Below are positions 23,782 through 32,143 of a DNA stretch of 33,049 bases, piece after piece. The notes under the pieces are model-generated. The model did not search any database, was not told the origin of the DNA, and saw nothing but the letters and a program-made list of their open reading frames with translations. Both the position numbers and the translations under genes were made by a program. The stretch is taken from the NCBI GenBank assembly GCA_030429665.1, contig JAUIEZ010000047.1, positions 1 through 33,049 on the forward strand, written 5' to 3'. The DNA is from Gammaproteobacteria bacterium. GTDB taxonomy: Bacteria > Pseudomonadota > Gammaproteobacteria > Arenicellales > CAJQKF01. How positions within the stretch are numbered: the first letter of the stretch is position 1; every line of letters starts with the position of its first letter.

Positions 23782-24885
23782 TTGATCAGCATCCGTAACG
23801 CCAGCAAGCGTTTCCCCGATCCGGAGGGCGGCGTGGTGCATGCCCTGCGCTCGGTGTCCCTTGACGTCGGCGCCAGGGAGTTCATCACCCTGCTCGGCCC
23901 CTCGGGCTGCGGCAAGACCACGTTGCTGCGCTCGATCAGCGGCTTCGAGGACCTCGACGAAGGCACCATCGCCATCGACGGCCGCGAGATGACCCATATC
24001 CCGCCCAACAAGCGGCCGGTCAACACGGTGTTCCAGAACTACGCGCTGTTTCCGCACCTGACCGTGGGCGACAACATCGGTTACGGTCTCGACGTCACCG
24101 GCTGCGCCCGGGACGAGCGCAACCGGCGAGTCGGCGAGGCCATGGAACTGGTGGGGCTGGCCGGCTTCGATCGCCGCAAGCCGCACCAGTTGTCCGGCGG
24201 ACAGCAGCAGCGCGTGGCGCTGGCGCGCGCCATCGTCAACCGGCCGAGCGTCCTGCTGCTCGACGAACCGCTGTCCGCGCTCGATCGCAAGCTGCGCGAA
24301 TCGATGCAGCTCGAACTCAAGAACTTGCAGCACGAGCTCGGCATCGCCTTCGTGTTCGTCACCCACGACCAGCAGGAGGCGCTCACCATGTCCGACCGGA
24401 TCGTGGTGATGGACCATGGCTCGGTGCAGCAGGCGGGCCCGCCGACGGAAGTCTACGACCGGCCGGCATCGGTGTTCGTGGCGCGCTTCGTCGGCGAGGG
24501 CAACCTGTTCGAAGGCGAGCTCGAGGCCCGCGGCGACACGCTCGCGCTGCGCACCGCTGGCGGTACCGGTATCGTGCTGTCCGCGGCCGGCGAGACCCGG
24601 CGCGCGGGACCGGCAACGGTGCTGATCCGGCCGGAGGACCTGGAGATGGCAGACGATGATTCCGCCGCCGGCGGTTTCGCGTCGCTGGCGGTCGAGGTAA
24701 CGCAGACCATCTTCGTCGGCACCGACTTCCAGCTGGTCGCCGCGCTGGCGGACGGTACGCCGATCAAGGCGACGATCCGCGACCCTTCACGAACGCTGGC
24801 GCGGCAAGTACAGCCCGGCGCGCACATCCGGCTGCGTTACCGCCTGGATGCACCGCGCGTGCTGGCTCCGGCCGCATCCGCGTGA
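23782..24885 (+). CDS. potA: polyamine-type ABC transporter ATP-binding protein
   Basis: A 367-residue importer ATPase. Walker A GPSGCGKTT, Q-loop TVFQNYALFPHLTV, signature LSGGQQQRVALARA, Walker B SVLLLDEPLSALD and switch His in VTHDQQEA are all intact. The C-terminal about 110 residues form the TOBE-type regulatory domain typical of PotA. The start is TTG at 23782, with GAGGACC upstream; no ATG fits in frame. The stop overlaps the next gene's start by one base (TGATG), which indicates translational coupling with the permease. Confidence 0.93.
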   Translation: MISIRNASKRFPDPEGGVVHALRSVSLDVGAREFITLLGPSGCGKTTLLRSISGFEDLDEGTIAIDGREMTHIPPNKRPVNTVFQNYALFPHLTVGDNIGYGLDVTGCARDERNRRVGEAMELVGLAGFDRRKPHQLSGGQQQRVALARAIVNRPSVLLLDEPLSALDRKLRESMQLELKNLQHELGIAFVFVTHDQQEALTMSDRIVVMDHGSVQQAGPPTEVYDRPASVFVARFVGEGNLFEGELEARGDTLALRTAGGTGIVLSAAGETRRAGPATVLIRPEDLEMADDDSAAGGFASLAVEVTQTIFVGTDFQLVAALADGTPIKATIRDPSRTLARQVQPGAHIRLRYRLDAPRVLAPAASA

Positions 24886-25781
24886 TGGCGACAGCGCTGG
24901 CCAGGAAGCGGTTGCGCCTGGCGGGCCTGCTCTCGCCGATCAGCGTCGTGCTGGGGGTGTTCTTTCTCGCGCCGCTGTCCATCCTGCTGGTCTACGCGTT
25001 CCTGGAGCCGGGCCTGTACGGTGGCGTCGAGTGGAATTTCTACCACCACAACTTCGGCCGCATCCTGGGCTGGGCGGACGGCGAGTACGAGGTATTCGAT
25101 CCCGTCTACCTGGCCATTTTCGCGCGCTCGTTCCGGCTCGCCCTGACCACCGTGGTCATCACGCTCTTGCTGTGTTACCCGGCCGCCATGTGGGTGAGCT
25201 CGCTGCCCGATCGGCTGAAGTCGTTTTTCCTGTTCCTGATCACGCTGCCGTTCTTCGCCAGCCTGGTGGTGCGGTTATTCGCGTGGATCCTGATCCTTAA
25301 GCCCACCGGCTGGATCAACGAAACGCTGCTGGCGCTGGGCGCCATCGCGCAACCGTTCGACATGCTCTATACCGAGGGCGCGGTGGTGCTGGGCATGGTG
25401 TACGTGTTCGTCCCGTTCATGTTCCTGCCGTTGTACGCGAACCTGGAGAAACTCGACCGCAGCCTGCTCGAGGCGTCGAGAGATCTCGGCGCCGGCGGCT
25501 TGCGCACGTTCCTGCGCGTGACCCTGCCGCTGTCGGTCCCTGGCATGGTCGGCGGCTCGATCATCGTATTCATACCGAGTCTCGGCAATTTCATCGTGCC
25601 GGATCTGCTCGGCGGTGCCAAGGTGCTGATGATCGGCAACCTGGTCGAGCAACAGTTCCTGCAGGCGCGCAACTGGCCGTTCGGCTCGGCGCTGGCGTGG
25701 ATGGTGATGGCCGCGGTGCTGATTTTCCTGCTGGTCTACGTCAGCGTGGTCAACCGCGCCGACGCGTTGCAGGAGCGCTGA
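24885..25781 (+). CDS. potB: polyamine-type ABC transporter permease (PotB-like)
   Basis: A 298-residue inner-membrane permease with about six hydrophobic segments, beginning PISVVLGVFFLAPLSILLV. The ATPase-docking EAA motif is present as EASRDLGAGGLRTFLRVTLP. It contains a long first periplasmic loop (LEPGLYGGVEWNFYHHNF) as in PotB/PotH. The ATG shares a base with the ATPase stop. It pairs with the following PotC-like permease; together they form the channel for the amine captured by the binding protein. Confidence 0.92.
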   Translation: MATALARKRLRLAGLLSPISVVLGVFFLAPLSILLVYAFLEPGLYGGVEWNFYHHNFGRILGWADGEYEVFDPVYLAIFARSFRLALTTVVITLLLCYPAAMWVSSLPDRLKSFFLFLITLPFFASLVVRLFAWILILKPTGWINETLLALGAIAQPFDMLYTEGAVVLGMVYVFVPFMFLPLYANLEKLDRSLLEASRDLGAGGLRTFLRVTLPLSVPGMVGGSIIVFIPSLGNFIVPDLLGGAKVLMIGNLVEQQFLQARNWPFGSALAWMVMAAVLIFLLVYVSVVNRADALQER

Positions 25782-25785
25782 GTTC

Positions 25786-26640
25786 GTGGGCGCGCGGGAC
25801 GTCACGACGCGACTTGGCAGGCATCTCGGGCGCCGCGCGCTCGGCGCCTACGGCGTACTGTTCTTCGCCTTTATCTACGCGCCGATGGTGATCGTCATCG
25901 TCTACTCGTTCAACGCCAATCCCATCAACATGATGTCGTGGACGGGCTTCACCTTCGACTGGTACCGGACCATCTTCGGGCTCGGCACCAAGTTGACCGA
26001 GCAGACGCTCTACGTCGAGTCCACCGAGCAACTGACCAACGCGGTGGGCAACAGCCTGGTGGTGGCCTTTACCACCACTGCCATATCCACCGCTATCGGC
26101 ACGATGACCGCGCTGGCGATGGCGCGCTTCAGGTTTCGCTTCAAAAGCTTCTACCGGGTGCTGGTGTTCATGCCCATGATCATCCCGGACATCGTGCTCG
26201 GCATCGCGTTGTTGATCTACTTCGTGACGCTGGGCGTGAAGCTGGGCCTGATCACCATCATCATCGGCCACTGCACGTTCCTTGCCAGTTACGTGTTCAT
26301 CGTCGTCAGCGCGCGCCTCGCGGGCATGGACCAGACCTGCGAGGAAGCATCCGCCGATCTCGGCGCCAGCCCCTGGCAGACGTTCCGCCGCGTCACGCTG
26401 CCGCTGATCGCACCGGGCGTGATCGGCGGCGCGCTGCTCGCCTTCATCATCTCGATGGACGACCTGGTGATCACTTATTTCATCGCCGGCGTGGACTCGA
26501 CCACGCTGCCGGTGTTCATCTACGGCATGCTCAGGCGCGGCATCAAGCCCGAGATCAACGCCATCGCCACGCTGATGATCCTTTTCTCGCTGGTCGTCGC
26601 CTCGCTGGGACTCTGGTTCCGCTCGCGCTCGTCCCGCTAA
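25786..26640 (+). CDS. potC: polyamine-type ABC transporter permease (PotC-like)
   Basis: A 284-residue inner-membrane permease. It starts at GTG 25786, with AGGAG upstream and four bases after the PotB-like stop. It has about six hydrophobic segments (first GVLFFAFIYAPMVIVIVYSF) and the EAA motif EEASADLGASPWQTFRRVTLP. A segment ISMDDLVITYFIAG is typical of PotC/PotI permeases. Forms the channel with the PotB-like protein. Substrate follows that of the binding protein. Confidence 0.92.
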   Translation: MGARDVTTRLGRHLGRRALGAYGVLFFAFIYAPMVIVIVYSFNANPINMMSWTGFTFDWYRTIFGLGTKLTEQTLYVESTEQLTNAVGNSLVVAFTTTAISTAIGTMTALAMARFRFRFKSFYRVLVFMPMIIPDIVLGIALLIYFVTLGVKLGLITIIIGHCTFLASYVFIVVSARLAGMDQTCEEASADLGASPWQTFRRVTLPLIAPGVIGGALLAFIISMDDLVITYFIAGVDSTTLPVFIYGMLRRGIKPEINAIATLMILFSLVVASLGLWFRSRSSR

Positions 26641-26662
26641 CCGCCATGCCAAGGAGCGCATC

Positions 26663-27769
26663 ATGACCACCGACCGCGCGCGCGATCTCGGCCTGGATTT
26701 TCCAGGACGGCCCGGTCCGTACAACGCCATCACCGACGTACCCGGCGTACTGGTAGGCGTCACCACCCGCACCGAGGGCGAAGGCCCCCTGCGCACCGGC
26801 CACGGACCCGTGCGCACCGGCGTCACCGCCATCCTGCCGCGCGGCCGAGAAACCGAGCCCAGGCCCGTGTGGGCCGGCATGTACGCGCTCAACGGCAACG
26901 GCGAGATGACCGGTTCGCACTGGGTGCGCGACGGCGGCTACCTGGTGGGGCCGATCTGCATCACCAACACCCACGCCGTGGGCGCGGTGCACCACGGCGC
27001 CACGCGCTGGATGCTGCGCCAATACCAGGCGGCGTTCGAATCCCGGCACCTCTGGGCGATGCCGGTGGTGGCCGAGACCTACGACGGCGTACTCAACGAC
27101 ATCAACGGGCTGCACGTAACGGCCGACGACGCCCTGGCGGCGCTCGATGCCGCCGACGGCGGCGCCGTACCGGAAGGCAATACGGGCGGCGGCACCGGCA
27201 TGATCTGCTACGAGTTCAAGGGCGGCACCGGCAGCGCCTCGCGCCTCGTCGAGGTCGACGGCACCCGGTACGCCATGGGCGCGCTGGTACAGGCCAACCA
27301 TGGCACGCGGGCGTGGTTCACCGCGCTCGGCGTGCCGGTCGGACGTTACCTGACCGAGGACACGCTGTTTCCAGGCAGCGAGCAGGGATCCATCATCGTC
27401 GTGCTCGGCACCGACGCGCCGCTGCTGCCGCACCAGCTCGATCGCCTGGCGCGCCGGGCCGCCATCGGCATCGGCCGCGGCGGTACGCCCGGCGGCAACA
27501 ATTCCGGCGACATCTTCCTCGCCTTCTCGGTGGCCAACCCGCGGCCGCCGATGCAGCTCGGCGAGGCGCGCCTGACGCTCGAGTTCCTCAACGACGAAAT
27601 GCTCGACGCGGTCTACCTCGCCGCCGTCGAAGCGGTCGAGGAAGCGGTGCTCAACGCCATGGTGGCGGCGCGGGACATGACCACGCTGCGCCCGGCCGGC
27701 CGCGTCTGCCGAGCACTCGACCACGACCGGCTGGTCGAGGTCATGCGGCGCCACGGCCGCTGCCGCTGA
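26663..27769 (+). CDS. P1/DmpA-family aminopeptidase-amidase
   Basis: A 368-residue member of the DmpA/BapA (peptidase S58) family. These Ntn-type hydrolases self-cleave in front of a Ser nucleophile and then act as aminopeptidases, amidases or esterases, including on beta- and D-peptides. The cleavage site is GGNNSGD, giving Ser281 as the predicted nucleophile, and the upstream GPICITNTHAVGAVHHG and GNTGGGTGM segments match the family. The ATG follows a strong AAGGAG (26651-26656). No signal peptide, so cytoplasmic, or periplasmic by another route. Placed between the importer and the aminotransferase, it probably releases an amine from an imported amide or beta-peptide. Confidence 0.88.
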   Translation: MTTDRARDLGLDFPGRPGPYNAITDVPGVLVGVTTRTEGEGPLRTGHGPVRTGVTAILPRGRETEPRPVWAGMYALNGNGEMTGSHWVRDGGYLVGPICITNTHAVGAVHHGATRWMLRQYQAAFESRHLWAMPVVAETYDGVLNDINGLHVTADDALAALDAADGGAVPEGNTGGGTGMICYEFKGGTGSASRLVEVDGTRYAMGALVQANHGTRAWFTALGVPVGRYLTEDTLFPGSEQGSIIVVLGTDAPLLPHQLDRLARRAAIGIGRGGTPGGNNSGDIFLAFSVANPRPPMQLGEARLTLEFLNDEMLDAVYLAAVEAVEEAVLNAMVAARDMTTLRPAGRVCRALDHDRLVEVMRRHGRCR

Positions 27770-27821
27770 GCCCGGTGGTCGTCCGATTCAACGCGTCACA
27801 ACCCTTTCCCGGATTCGCATC

Positions 27822-29168
27822 ATGAACAACCCCGGCTACCCCAGCGCCTTCCTGCACCCGTTCTCGCACCTCCCCACGCTCGAGCGCGACGGGCCGGTGG
27901 TCGTCGAGCGCGGCGAGGGGATCTACATCTTCGACGACAAGGGACGCCGCTACCTCGAGGGCAACTCGGGGTTGTGGAACGTGGTACTCGGATTCGACAA
28001 TCCGCGCCTGGTCGAAGCGGCCCGGCGCGCCTACGGTCGCATGGGCGCCTACCACGCCTTCTTCGGCCGTGTTACCGAGCCGGCGCTGGCACTGTCCGCG
28101 CGCCTGGCGGCGCTGGCGCCCATGGAAGCCGACCGGGTGTTCTACGCCAACTCGGGGTCGGAGGCGAACGACAGCGTGGTCAAGCTGCTCTGGATCCTGG
28201 CCGAGGCGGAGGGCGCGCCTCACCGGCGGCTGCTTCTCAGCCGCCGCAACGCCTACCACGGCATGACCGTCGCCACCTCGAGCCTCACCGGCAAGGACTA
28301 CGTGCGCTCGGCGTCCGGCCTGCCGCTGCCCGAGGTCCGCTTCCTGAGTTGCCCGCATCACTGGCGCGAAGCCGCCGAGGGCGAGGACGAGGAGACGTTC
28401 TCCGCGCGCCTCGCCGACGAACTCGATCGCACCATCCGCAACACCGGCCCGGGCTGCATCGCCGGTTTCTTCGCCGAACCGGTGATGGGCGCCGGCGGCG
28501 TCATCGTGCCGCCGCGCGGCTACTTCGAGGCCATCGTCCCCGTCCTGCGCCGCCACGATATTCCATTGATCGCCGACGAGGTGATCTGCGGCTTCGGCCG
28601 CACGGGTTCGTTCTGGGGCTCGGCGCACTACGGATTCGAACCGGATATCGTGGTGGCATCCAAGGTGCTCACCGCCGGGTTCTTCCCGATGGGCGCGCTG
28701 ATCCTGTCGCCGCGTATCAGCGAGCGCCTCGAGCGCGCCGTTCGCAAGTACGACGAGGTACCGCACGGTTTCACCACCGGCGCGCACCCAGTCGGCTGCA
28801 GCATCGCGATGGCCGCTCTCGACGAGCTCGAGGCGGGCGCCTTCGACAATGTCGGCCGCGTGGCGCCGCGCTTCATGCAACGGCTCGAGGCCATGGCGGA
28901 CCACCCGCTGGTTGGCGAGGCGCGCGGCGTCGGGCTCATGGGTGCGCTGGAACTCGTCGCGGACAAGGACAGCAAGAAGCCGTTCGACGACCGGGTCGAG
29001 ATCAGCGAGCGAGTCGCCACCCGCGCGCTGCGCCACGGCCTGGTGTGCCGGCCGCTCGGCCAGGCGGTGGTGCTGGCGCCGCCGTTTATCATCAGCGACG
29101 AGCAGGTCGACGAGCTGTTCGAGATCCTGGCGCGAGTGCTCGACGAGGTGTACGACGAACTGGATTGA
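27822..29168 (+). CDS. class III omega-aminotransferase (amine/omega-amino acid:pyruvate type)
   Basis: A 448-residue PLP enzyme, class III. The PLP lysine is Lys281 in VVASKVLTAGFFPMGA, the cofactor aspartate Asp252 in LIADEVICGFGRTG, and GSEANDS lies at 112-118. Sequence and length resemble omega-amino acid/putrescine:pyruvate transaminases that remove terminal amino groups. It follows the P1 peptidase gene by 52 bases on the same strand, closing the putative catabolic operon. Expected product is an aldehyde or oxo-acid. Which amine is used depends on the imported compound. No dehydrogenase for the aldehyde is seen in the window. Confidence 0.9.
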   Translation: MNNPGYPSAFLHPFSHLPTLERDGPVVVERGEGIYIFDDKGRRYLEGNSGLWNVVLGFDNPRLVEAARRAYGRMGAYHAFFGRVTEPALALSARLAALAPMEADRVFYANSGSEANDSVVKLLWILAEAEGAPHRRLLLSRRNAYHGMTVATSSLTGKDYVRSASGLPLPEVRFLSCPHHWREAAEGEDEETFSARLADELDRTIRNTGPGCIAGFFAEPVMGAGGVIVPPRGYFEAIVPVLRRHDIPLIADEVICGFGRTGSFWGSAHYGFEPDIVVASKVLTAGFFPMGALILSPRISERLERAVRKYDEVPHGFTTGAHPVGCSIAMAALDELEAGAFDNVGRVAPRFMQRLEAMADHPLVGEARGVGLMGALELVADKDSKKPFDDRVEISERVATRALRHGLVCRPLGQAVVLAPPFIISDEQVDELFEILARVLDEVYDELD

Positions 29169-29233
29169 ATGCGCCCCTGATCCGGACCCGGTCGTCGATC
29201 ACGCATCGAACAATGGATGCCTCGGCGCCCGTG

Positions 29234-29875
29234 TCATCGAACGCCCGACGCGACCACGTCCACCAGCGACGACGGCGCTTCGCACAGCCGGTCCGCGCCG
29301 GCCGCGACGAGCTCGTCGCGGCTGCCGAATCCCCAAAGCACGCCGATCGAGCACGCGGCGTTGCCCCGCGCGCCTTCCACGTCGTGGCGCCGGTCGCCGA
29401 TCATGACCGTGTCGGCGGCGGCGAGCGACTCGCGGCGCAACACGTGTCCGATCAACGCCTGCTTTTCGGCGCGGGTACCGTCCAGCTCGCTGCCGTAGAC
29501 ATCGGCGAAATAACCCGCCAGGTCGAAGTGCTCGACGATACGCAGCGCGTAAACCGTCGGCTTCGACGTCACCACGAACAATCGGTGGCGCGTTCCCAGC
29601 CGTTCGAGGCTCGCTTCGATTCCCTCGTGTACCCGGCAATCGAACATACCCTCGCCCGAATAGTGAGCGCGGTAGCTCTCGAGCGCCGCGCGGGCCCGTT
29701 CGGCATCGCCGAGCAGTGCGCCGAACGTCTCGAGCAGCGGCGGCCCGATAAACGATTCCAGCACCGCAGCCGGCGGCACCTCGACGCCGGCATCGCGAAG
29801 CGCGCGGGCGATGCAGGTCGTGATTCCGCGCGCCGGGTCGGTAAGCGTGCCGTCGAGATCGAACAGCAGGTTCAT
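29234..29875 (-). CDS. HAD-family phosphatase (phosphoglycolate phosphatase-like)
   Basis: A 213-residue haloacid-dehalogenase-superfamily hydrolase. Motif I is LLFDLDGTLTD, with catalytic Asp residues 5 and 7; motif II is VTSKP; motif IV is MIGDRRHDVEGA. The helical cap inserted between motifs I and II matches the Gph-type subfamily. The substrate is unknown. ATG 29875 was chosen because the DLDGT motif must lie near the N-terminus; the frame extends upstream as a shadow. Transcribed with the MATE gene, whose stop lies 23 bases upstream. Confidence 0.85.
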   Translation of the reverse strand: MNLLFDLDGTLTDPARGITTCIARALRDAGVEVPPAAVLESFIGPPLLETFGALLGDAERARAALESYRAHYSGEGMFDCRVHEGIEASLERLGTRHRLFVVTSKPTVYALRIVEHFDLAGYFADVYGSELDGTRAEKQALIGHVLRRESLAAADTVMIGDRRHDVEGARGNAACSIGVLWGFGSRDELVAAGADRLCEAPSSLVDVVASGVR

Positions 29876-29898
29876 GATTCGGACCGCTTCGCTGTCAT

Positions 29899-31281
29899 TC
29901 AGGATCCTCGTCGCGAAGACGCCGGTGCAGCCTCGCCACCCCCAGTGCCCGCACCGATGACGACGCGCCTGAACCACGTCCAGGCGAGCGCCGCCGCGAG
30001 TGCGTTCGCCACCGCCAGGCCGGCATAGATTCCGCCGACGCCGAACATGCGGCCGCCGAGCCAGGCAACCGGCACCATGATGCCGAACATTCGCAGGGTG
30101 GAGATCACCACCGCGGGCGCCGGCCTGCCGACGCCGTTGAACGAAGCATTGACCACCATGACGATACCCGCCGCGCCGAACATCGGCGCGTTGATCAGCA
30201 GGTACCAGCGACCGCTCGACACGACCTGTGGATCATCGCTGAACAGCGCCAGCAGCGGCGTCGCCAGGAGCATCACCAAGATACCGACCGATGTGCCCAC
30301 CACGAGGCAGGCGAAAGTGGATTCGCGCAGCGCCGCGGCGATTCGGTCGCGCTTCCCGGCGCCGAGGTTCTGCCCGACGATCGGTCCGATGACGGCCGAC
30401 ATGGCGAAGAACACCACCAGGGCGAGGGACTCGATCCGGCTGGCGGCGCCGTAGCCCGCCACCGCCGGGGCGCCGAACCCGGCGATCATCGCGACCACGA
30501 TGCCGGTCGCGGCGGGGATGATCATGTTGGTGCCGGCGGCGGGCAATGCCACGTGACCGATGGATCTGAAGGAGCGCCACAGTTCGGCCGCGCCTGGCAG
30601 CGTCATGTCCATCATGCCCTTGCGGTAGTGAATGACATAAAAGCCAAGGACCAGCGACGTGCCGCGGGCGATCACGGTGGCGAGCGCGGCGCCGCTGATG
30701 CCAAGCGCCGGGAACCCGGCGAGGCCGAAGATCAGCAGCGGGTCGAGGACCAGGTTTACCAGCGAGGCGACGACGAGGATGGCGCCCTGGGTATGCGCGT
30801 CGCCCACCGCGCGAATGGCGCCGACCCCCGCCATCGGCACCAGCAGCACCACGAAGCCCGCGTACCAGACCACCATGTAATCGCGCACCAGCGGAAGCAA
30901 CCGGTCCTCGGCGCCGAGCAGCCGGAACAGCGGATCGATGGTGAGCAGCCCGATGACACTCAGCACCAGCGCGCAGCCGCCGGCAAGGATCAACGCGTCC
31001 GTGGTGAGGCGGCGCACGCGATGCCAGTCGCCTCTGCCCACGACCCGGGCGAGCACCGACGAAGTACCCGCCATCAGCCCGATCCCCAGGCTCACCAGCG
31101 TCATCACCACGGGAAAGGTAAAGCTCATCGCGGCGAGTTCGTCGTCGCCGAGTTGCGCGACGAACCAGGTGTCCACGACGTTCAGCGACATCATGGCGAG
31201 AACGCCCCAGATCATCGGCACGGTGAGCCGCACCAGGTGCGCGCGCACGTCGCCCTCGATCAACGAGGCATGCTCGTTCAT
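29899..31281 (-). CDS. MATE-family multidrug efflux transporter
   Basis: A 460-residue membrane protein with about twelve helices arranged as two repeats, the MATE (NorM/DinF) type. Visible family elements: LVRLTVPMIWGVLAMMSLNVVD at the N-terminus, MSFTFPVVMTLVSLGIGLMAG, PIVGQNLGAGKRDRIAAAL and the repeat-half FFAMSAVIGPIVGQ. It exports cationic or organic compounds with Na+ or H+. The start is ATG 31281; a GTG 12 bases upstream is an alternative, and neither has a clear ribosome-binding site. Likely in one operon with the HAD phosphatase gene. It is not near enough to the lasso genes to be their exporter. Confidence 0.88.
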   Translation of the reverse strand: MNEHASLIEGDVRAHLVRLTVPMIWGVLAMMSLNVVDTWFVAQLGDDELAAMSFTFPVVMTLVSLGIGLMAGTSSVLARVVGRGDWHRVRRLTTDALILAGGCALVLSVIGLLTIDPLFRLLGAEDRLLPLVRDYMVVWYAGFVVLLVPMAGVGAIRAVGDAHTQGAILVVASLVNLVLDPLLIFGLAGFPALGISGAALATVIARGTSLVLGFYVIHYRKGMMDMTLPGAAELWRSFRSIGHVALPAAGTNMIIPAATGIVVAMIAGFGAPAVAGYGAASRIESLALVVFFAMSAVIGPIVGQNLGAGKRDRIAAALRESTFACLVVGTSVGILVMLLATPLLALFSDDPQVVSSGRWYLLINAPMFGAAGIVMVVNASFNGVGRPAPAVVISTLRMFGIMVPVAWLGGRMFGVGGIYAGLAVANALAAALAWTWFRRVVIGAGTGGGEAAPASSRRGS

Positions 31282-31297
31282 GTCGCGTTGCACTCGC

Positions 31298-32143
31298 CTA
31301 CAACCTTGAACACAGGCAGGCGCGATAGTCGCGGCGATCCTTGCGGCAATAAGGGCGCTCGTCGCCCAACGGGTAGAAGGTGCGGATGGCGCGACTGCGA
31401 ATCACCAGGTTGCTCACGTGCGCTTCCACGCCGTCGACTCGGGTGTCGAAGAAACAGGCGGTGGACTCGTTCGGTCCCACGCGACGGTTTGCCTGCTTGA
31501 ACGCGGCGGTCGCGGCGATCAACAAGCGTTCGGCATTCATCTGGTAATGGTAGCCGCCCAGGCACTTGACGTCGTTGCGCGGGTCCGCGGGATTGACGAA
31601 GGCAATGGATAGGTTGAATACCGGCGGCTTGATGCGTTCGCGCAGGTAGTGCTGTCGACACTTGGCCACCGGCCGCTCGCGATGATCGCGAAGCAATCGC
31701 CGATAGCCGGCCCACCCCCGGTCCTGGGCCTGCCAATAGCGTGGCGCGTAATGGAATCCGCCGAGGTCGCGACCCACCCCGGGTTCGCCGCAGAAGACGT
31801 GCTTGAATCCTTTCTGCTGGAACCACGCGCGCCGCAGTTGGCCGACGAACTCGGCCGCGTTGTCGGCGCGCGAGAAGATCCGGTGACCGAGCGCCTCGCG
31901 AATGCGACCAAGCGCCTCGCGATGCGCGTCGTCGAGCATCATGACCTCGAAGTCGGCAGCCTCGACCGGTGCGCCCCAGTCTCCGCACAAGATCAGGACG
32001 TCGAGATCGAGATCGGTGAGCGGCGGCGATTCTGGTGCGTGCCGTGTGGCGGGGTTATCATCGAAGAACGGTTCGAACGCGAATGCCCCCGCCGCGGCCA
32101 GCAACGCGGTGGCAAGAAACAACAAGCGCGGTAGGAAAGTCAT
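31298..32143 (-). CDS. secreted XendoU/EndoU-like endoribonuclease
   Basis: A 281-residue exported protein. The signal peptide MTFLPRLLFLATALLAAAGA ends before EPFF. The core GFKHVFCGEPGVGRDLGGFH matches the eukaryotic-type EndoU signature: His115 and His131 are 16 apart, as are the catalytic His162 and His178 of Xenopus XendoU, and Glu120 falls at the position of Glu167. Lys172 (RIKPP, before VFNLSIAFV) is a plausible match for Lys224. Eight cysteines in the mature part suggest disulfides and an extracytoplasmic location. The start at 32143 is well supported by the signal peptide. The family cuts RNA, usually at uridines, but RNase activity is inferred. Confidence 0.72.
   Translation of the reverse strand: MTFLPRLLFLATALLAAAGAFAFEPFFDDNPATRHAPESPPLTDLDLDVLILCGDWGAPVEAADFEVMMLDDAHREALGRIREALGHRIFSRADNAAEFVGQLRRAWFQQKGFKHVFCGEPGVGRDLGGFHYAPRYWQAQDRGWAGYRRLLRDHRERPVAKCRQHYLRERIKPPVFNLSIAFVNPADPRNDVKCLGGYHYQMNAERLLIAATAAFKQANRRVGPNESTACFFDTRVDGVEAHVSNLVIRSRAIRTFYPLGDERPYCRKDRRDYRACLCSRL

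Noticed and set aside
29974..30028. Extension of a long plus-strand frame past the aminotransferase
   Set aside because: Arg/Pro-rich shadow of the real frames on both strands.
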